Shown here piece after piece: positions 60,716-64,000 of a stretch of 64,000 nt of DNA; position 1 is the first letter of the stretch; every line of letters starts with the position of its first letter. Under the pieces are notes generated by a model, which searched no databases, was not told the origin of the DNA, and saw nothing but the letters and a program-made list of their open reading frames with translations. The DNA comes from Gammaproteobacteria bacterium (GTDB taxonomy: Bacteria; Pseudomonadota; Gammaproteobacteria; Steroidobacterales; Steroidobacteraceae). The position numbers and the translations under genes are program-made. The DNA is taken from the NCBI GenBank assembly GCA_018970145.1, contig JAGWWY010000002.1, positions 248,001-312,000 of the forward strand, written 5' to 3'.

Positions 60716-62007
60716 CGATCGTGCGTTCCGCTATCGCGCTCGTGCCGGCCGAACACGCCACCGAGCCACACGGCGACGACCAGCATGATGAGACTCACAC
60801 CACTTAACACCCAAGACACTCCGACGAGACCGAGCCCCGCCACGAGCGGATAGGCCAGTTGGCTGATGCTGTCACCACCACGTTGCAGCAAAGTGTCGAT
60901 CAGGCTCTTGCTCTTGAATTTGCTCTCGGGGTTGAGCACCGTGAAGAGCATCTCGCGCGTTGGCTTGAACATACCGTAGTCGATCGCCCGACGAAAAACC
61001 TGCGTGGCGATGAGCACGGCACCGATCGGCATGAGCGCAAGCAGCACCAGCGACCCAATCAACATCGTTGGCACGAGACCAAGCGCGATGCGCAAGCCCC
61101 CCTTCGCAGCGACCCAACCCACCACGCCGCCTTGAAAGATCAGCGCCAGCATGCTGACCGCGAGATCGATACGCGCGAATAAAGCAGCACGATCCGCGAG
61201 GGTCGCGTATTCCGCCTCAACGTACTTTGCCTGCTCCTGATACATGAATCCGCCCAAGATCTGACCACCGATAATCAAGCCGGCGATGGCGAGCAGATAG
61301 GGCGAGGTCACGAGGCGCTTCAGATCGTCTATGGCGCGTCCACCCACGGGCATCGCGAGGCGCACGTTTGGATCGACTCCGGCGCTGTCGGATTGCACTT
61401 CGAGTTGCTGCGCTCGGCGCCCAAGGACGATTGCTAGTGCGATGAAGCAGCACGCGACCAAGATGGTTGTCGTCGGACCGATGCTCTGCACGAAAAGCGC
61501 GTTGAAGAGCGGTCCGGCTATCGCCCCGGCACTGCCGCCGGCGGCGATGAAGCCAAACAAACGCTTCGCTGCATCCGATCTCCACGCATCGACCATCACG
61601 CTCCAGAAAACCGACACGATGAAAAGGTTGAGTGAGGTCACCGCAACGAAATACACCGCGGCGAGCGTCTTGTTGCCCGGTTGACCTGACATACCAAGAG
61701 CCAATGCAGCGAACAACACCACCACGCTGGCATAGATCACCGGAAACAATTGGCGGCGCGGCAAGCGAGCGACGAGATACCAGTACAGGGGGAGCACCGC
61801 CATCATCACGACGAAGGTGACGTAGAAGAGCGAGGCGATATAGTCACGCCCTACCTCGAGCGCGAAGGCCTCGCGCAAACTGCGCAGCATGTAATAGCCC
61901 GCGAGCAGCAAAAAATAGGCGCCCGCCGCCGCGAACAAGGCTCGACCCTCACCGGGTGCCACCAACCAGCGCAACCGAGCTGCGGTCCCCGCGGCGGCTG
62001 CGGTCAT
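60712..62007 (-). CDS. NTP/NDP-exchange-like MFS transporter
   Basis: The 431-residue protein has about 12 helices and the pattern ALFAAAGAYFLLLAGYYMLRSLRE at the start. The later stretch RRAIDYGMFKPTREMLFTVL is typical of ATP/ADP-translocase-like carriers (TLC family) found in free-living bacteria. In such bacteria these proteins are not energy parasites and their cargo is largely unknown. It overlaps ccmI by ATGA upstream and MATE by ATGA downstream. Confidence 0.72.
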   Translation of the reverse strand: MTAAAAGTAARLRWLVAPGEGRALFAAAGAYFLLLAGYYMLRSLREAFALEVGRDYIASLFYVTFVVMMAVLPLYWYLVARLPRRQLFPVIYASVVVLFAALALGMSGQPGNKTLAAVYFVAVTSLNLFIVSVFWSVMVDAWRSDAAKRLFGFIAAGGSAGAIAGPLFNALFVQSIGPTTTILVACCFIALAIVLGRRAQQLEVQSDSAGVDPNVRLAMPVGGRAIDDLKRLVTSPYLLAIAGLIIGGQILGGFMYQEQAKYVEAEYATLADRAALFARIDLAVSMLALIFQGGVVGWVAAKGGLRIALGLVPTMLIGSLVLLALMPIGAVLIATQVFRRAIDYGMFKPTREMLFTVLNPESKFKSKSLIDTLLQRGGDSISQLAYPLVAGLGLVGVSWVLSGVSLIMLVVAVWLGGVFGRHERDSGTHDR

Positions 62008-63017
62008 CGACTGAGCTCATCGATCACGAGGCGCTTGAGACCATCTCGTCCCACTTGGTAGGCGATGCTGCCGATCGGATCGCCGGCACGCGGCGTCGCG
62101 ACGCCGTCCTTGGACCATTTGGCCGACACTTCGACCGCTTGTCCCGCTTGAATGGCAAGGCCGGGGACCATGCTGTCGCGCGCCGTCAACTCGAGTGTGA
62201 CCGGCAAGTCGACCGAGACGCGCTTAACCGCGAGCGGCGGACCCGGCTGGCCAGGCACGCGCACGAAGACAAACAACACGCCACCACGCTCGAGACGCGG
62301 TTTCATCGCCGCCGAAACAGACACCTCCACTTGTACTCGCGCCGCCGCGTCTGCCGAGGCTGGTTCAGATGGCGGTGACGAGGGCAGTGACGCTCCCTGC
62401 ACACCCGCTCCCTTCAAACTCGCCACCTGCTGCTCGAGGATGCTGCGAACTTCGGGCGGCGGTGACATCGCGAGCATGGTTTCGAAGCGTTCGATCGCTA
62501 GAGCCATCTCACCGCGTTTTTGCGCCGCGACCGCCGCGAAGAACAAAGCTTTCTCCGATTGCGGCGCAAGCACGAGCGCCATCTCGAACAAGCGACCGGA
62601 ACGCTCGTCGACCTCGCCATCGGCTTGCAACACCATCGCCTCGGCCATGCCCAGCAGAGCTTCGGGGTTGCGGCCCTCCTCGAGACGGTCGGCGCGTCGG
62701 AACGCGCGTTGTGCGAGCGGATACTGGCCGATCGCCAACTGCGATCGCCCAAGCATCATCCAACCTTCGACATCGTCGGGGTTTTTTTCCAAGCGTCTTG
62801 CGAGACGCCCCACCATGGCCGACTGTTCGGCCGCCTCGGCAGCCTGCGTTCTATCCCAGTTCGACCATTCGCGGTACAACAAAAGGCTCGTCACCACGAC
62901 GGCGATAGCGACAGCCACGGCAACACCGCGCTGCGTCCTTTCGCGCGCCAGAGGCCAAACGAGAGCCGCAATGGACGCGATCAAAAGAACGATCGCTCCG
63001 ATCCAGAATAGCGTCAC
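62004..63017 (-). CDS. ccmI: Cytochrome c maturation protein I
   Basis: CcmI is a membrane chaperone that holds apocytochrome c for heme attachment. The 337-residue protein has two N-terminal helices (about 4-20 and 32-49), then tetratricopeptide-like repeats from about 55 to 195 (WMMLGRSQLAIGQYPLAQRAF and similar), and a C-terminal beta domain. It overlaps ccmH and the carrier gene by four bases each. Order dsbE-ccmH-ccmI is the standard proteobacterial one. Confidence 0.87.
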   Translation of the reverse strand: MTLFWIGAIVLLIASIAALVWPLARERTQRGVAVAVAIAVVVTSLLLYREWSNWDRTQAAEAAEQSAMVGRLARRLEKNPDDVEGWMMLGRSQLAIGQYPLAQRAFRRADRLEEGRNPEALLGMAEAMVLQADGEVDERSGRLFEMALVLAPQSEKALFFAAVAAQKRGEMALAIERFETMLAMSPPPEVRSILEQQVASLKGAGVQGASLPSSPPSEPASADAAARVQVEVSVSAAMKPRLERGGVLFVFVRVPGQPGPPLAVKRVSVDLPVTLELTARDSMVPGLAIQAGQAVEVSAKWSKDGVATPRAGDPIGSIAYQVGRDGLKRLVIDELSR

Positions 63018-63466
63018 CGCCCAACCCCCTCGATATCGTTATCTTCGGCCTGATCCACCATCGCCGCGCGTTGTCGCACGATGCGTACAGCCACAAACAA
63101 CCCGATCGCCAGCAGCAAGGCCGGTGTCAACCACAGCCAGGCCGTACGCCAAGACCAACGCGGTCGAAACAGGATGAAATCACCGTAGCGTGCACTCAAA
63201 TGATCGCGGATCTCCGCATCGGTCTTGCCGGCTTCAAGCAACTCGCGAACCTCGCGACGAAGATCGCCAGCCAGACCGACAGGAGAATCGGCGATCGATT
63301 GGTTCTGGCACTGCATGCAACGCAACTCGTGCGTCAGACTGCGATAGCGCTCTTGCAATACCGGATCTGCCAATTCGATCGGATCGATCGCAAAGACAAC
63401 CGACATCGACCAACCGAGTATCAGACTCCAAAACACCGCCGCCCAGCGCGGCCGAGCAATTCTCAT
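63014..63466 (-). CDS. ccmH: Cytochrome c maturation protein H
   Basis: CcmH reduces the CXXCH thiols of apocytochrome c in the periplasm. The 150-residue product has a signal or anchor (about 9-26) and the LRCMQCQNQS motif with C50 and C53. A short helix bundle and a C-terminal membrane anchor follow. The ATG at 63466 overlaps the dsbE stop as ATGA, so the longer frame to 63505 was rejected. Confidence 0.92.
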   Translation of the reverse strand: MRIARPRWAAVFWSLILGWSMSVVFAIDPIELADPVLQERYRSLTHELRCMQCQNQSIADSPVGLAGDLRREVRELLEAGKTDAEIRDHLSARYGDFILFRPRWSWRTAWLWLTPALLLAIGLFVAVRIVRQRAAMVDQAEDNDIEGVGR

Positions 63467-63987
63467 TTGACACCTCGGATACGCGGCAAGAACTCGTTCT
63501 GCCACGCGAGCGGATGCAGAGCACCCACATGCTTGTAGCGCACGATGCCCGCCGCATCGATCAAAAACGTTTCGGGTGCGCCATAGACGCCCCAGTCGAT
63601 CGCGACACGGCCCTCACGATCGGCCGGGATGACGGTGTAGGGATTACCGAGTTGCTCCAACCATTGTTGTGCTGCCGCAGGATCGTCTTTCCAGTTGAGA
63701 CCGACGATCGGGATCTCGCCGGCACCGGCGATCTCGAGGAGCATGTCGTGCTCGCGGCGACACTCCGCGCACCAAGTTCCCCACACGTTCAGGAGATACC
63801 AACGCCCACGCAGGGACTCATTCGCGAACGTCTCGGCAGAGCCGAGTACGGGCAACTCGAACTGCGGGGCAGGCTTGTCGATCAGTGGTGAGGCAATCAC
63901 CGATTTATTGGGCGATCGCTGAATGCCGACGAACAACAACGCAACCAATGCGGCAAAAATGCCTGCAGGCAACAGAAACCGATTCAT
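63463..63987 (-). CDS. dsbE: Thiol:disulfide interchange protein DsbE (CcmG)
   Basis: DsbE passes reducing power to CcmH for heme ligation to cytochrome c. The 174-residue protein has an N-terminal anchor (about 4-21), a thioredoxin-like fold with WCAEC (C73 and C76) and the cis-proline region GVYGAPETF. The ATG at 63987 is followed at the window edge by a TGA at 63996-63994 on the minus strand, which may be the stop of ccmF, its usual upstream neighbour; this cannot be confirmed. Confidence 0.93.
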   Translation of the reverse strand: MNRFLLPAGIFAALVALLFVGIQRSPNKSVIASPLIDKPAPQFELPVLGSAETFANESLRGRWYLLNVWGTWCAECRREHDMLLEIAGAGEIPIVGLNWKDDPAAAQQWLEQLGNPYTVIPADREGRVAIDWGVYGAPETFLIDAAGIVRYKHVGALHPLAWQNEFLPRIRGVK

Positions 63988-64000
63988 GCGGCCTCACCGC

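Overview
The window is a GC-rich chromosomal segment of a Gammaproteobacterium, possibly near the Xanthomonadales/Nevskiales/Steroidobacterales; the genus cannot be named from sequence alone. Support for the class comes from gene order: fabD-fabG-acpP-fabF-mltG-tmk-holB, a gspG-to-gspN type II secretion block, an AddA/AddB-like helicase-nuclease pair, alaA, and a dsbE-ccmH-ccmI cytochrome c maturation block. Genes are tightly packed, with many ATGA or GTGA overlaps. The largest gap between genes is about 210 bp, so no stretch over 300 bp lacks a gene. I saw no rRNA, tRNA, insertion sequence, prophage or CRISPR array.

Region 1 (1-22.8 kb) is largely housekeeping. It holds a small membrane protein, MTA/SAH nucleosidase, an EEP-family phosphohydrolase, a FadB-like fatty-acid oxidation protein, and the fatty-acid synthesis/cell wall/replication cluster on the minus strand. 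Then come eight pseudopilus and assembly-platform genes (gspG-N), a minus-strand AddA/AddB-like pair and an AlaA-type aminotransferase.

Region 2 (22.9-58.7 kb) is an accessory catabolic region of about 38 genes. Its enzyme families recur: three glutathione transferases, three VOC proteins, two SDRs, two VAO-type FAD oxidoreductases and several transporters. It contains four main transcription units. (a) A ten-gene minus unit, 34.9 to 26.4 kb, runs FAD oxidoreductase, VOC, HapK-like protein, an oligopeptide-type ABC importer without a binding protein, SDR, GST and an unknown protein. (b) A minus unit, 40.1 to 36.4 kb, runs GPH transporter, serine hydrolase, and a b561-cytochrome c fusion. (c) A plus unit, 40.3 to 44.4 kb, runs IclR regulator, second FAD oxidoreductase, EtfB, EtfA. 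(d) A seven-gene minus unit, 52.5 to 45.7 kb, runs UbiD-like decarboxylase, di-iron oxidase, SDR, GntR regulator, hydantoinase-like amidohydrolase, peroxiredoxin and MDR reductase. It diverges from a methyltransferase/aldehyde dehydrogenase pair across a 13-bp dyad. The enzyme types suggest stepwise oxidation, decarboxylation and ring or amide hydrolysis of an imported, perhaps aromatic or N-containing compound. The substrate is unknown and this pathway is inference.

Region 3 (58.7-64 kb) holds a rhomboid protease, then a minus-strand chain dsbE-ccmH-ccmI-(NTP/NDP-carrier-like)-MATE in which each gene overlaps the next. The window ends just upstream of dsbE.
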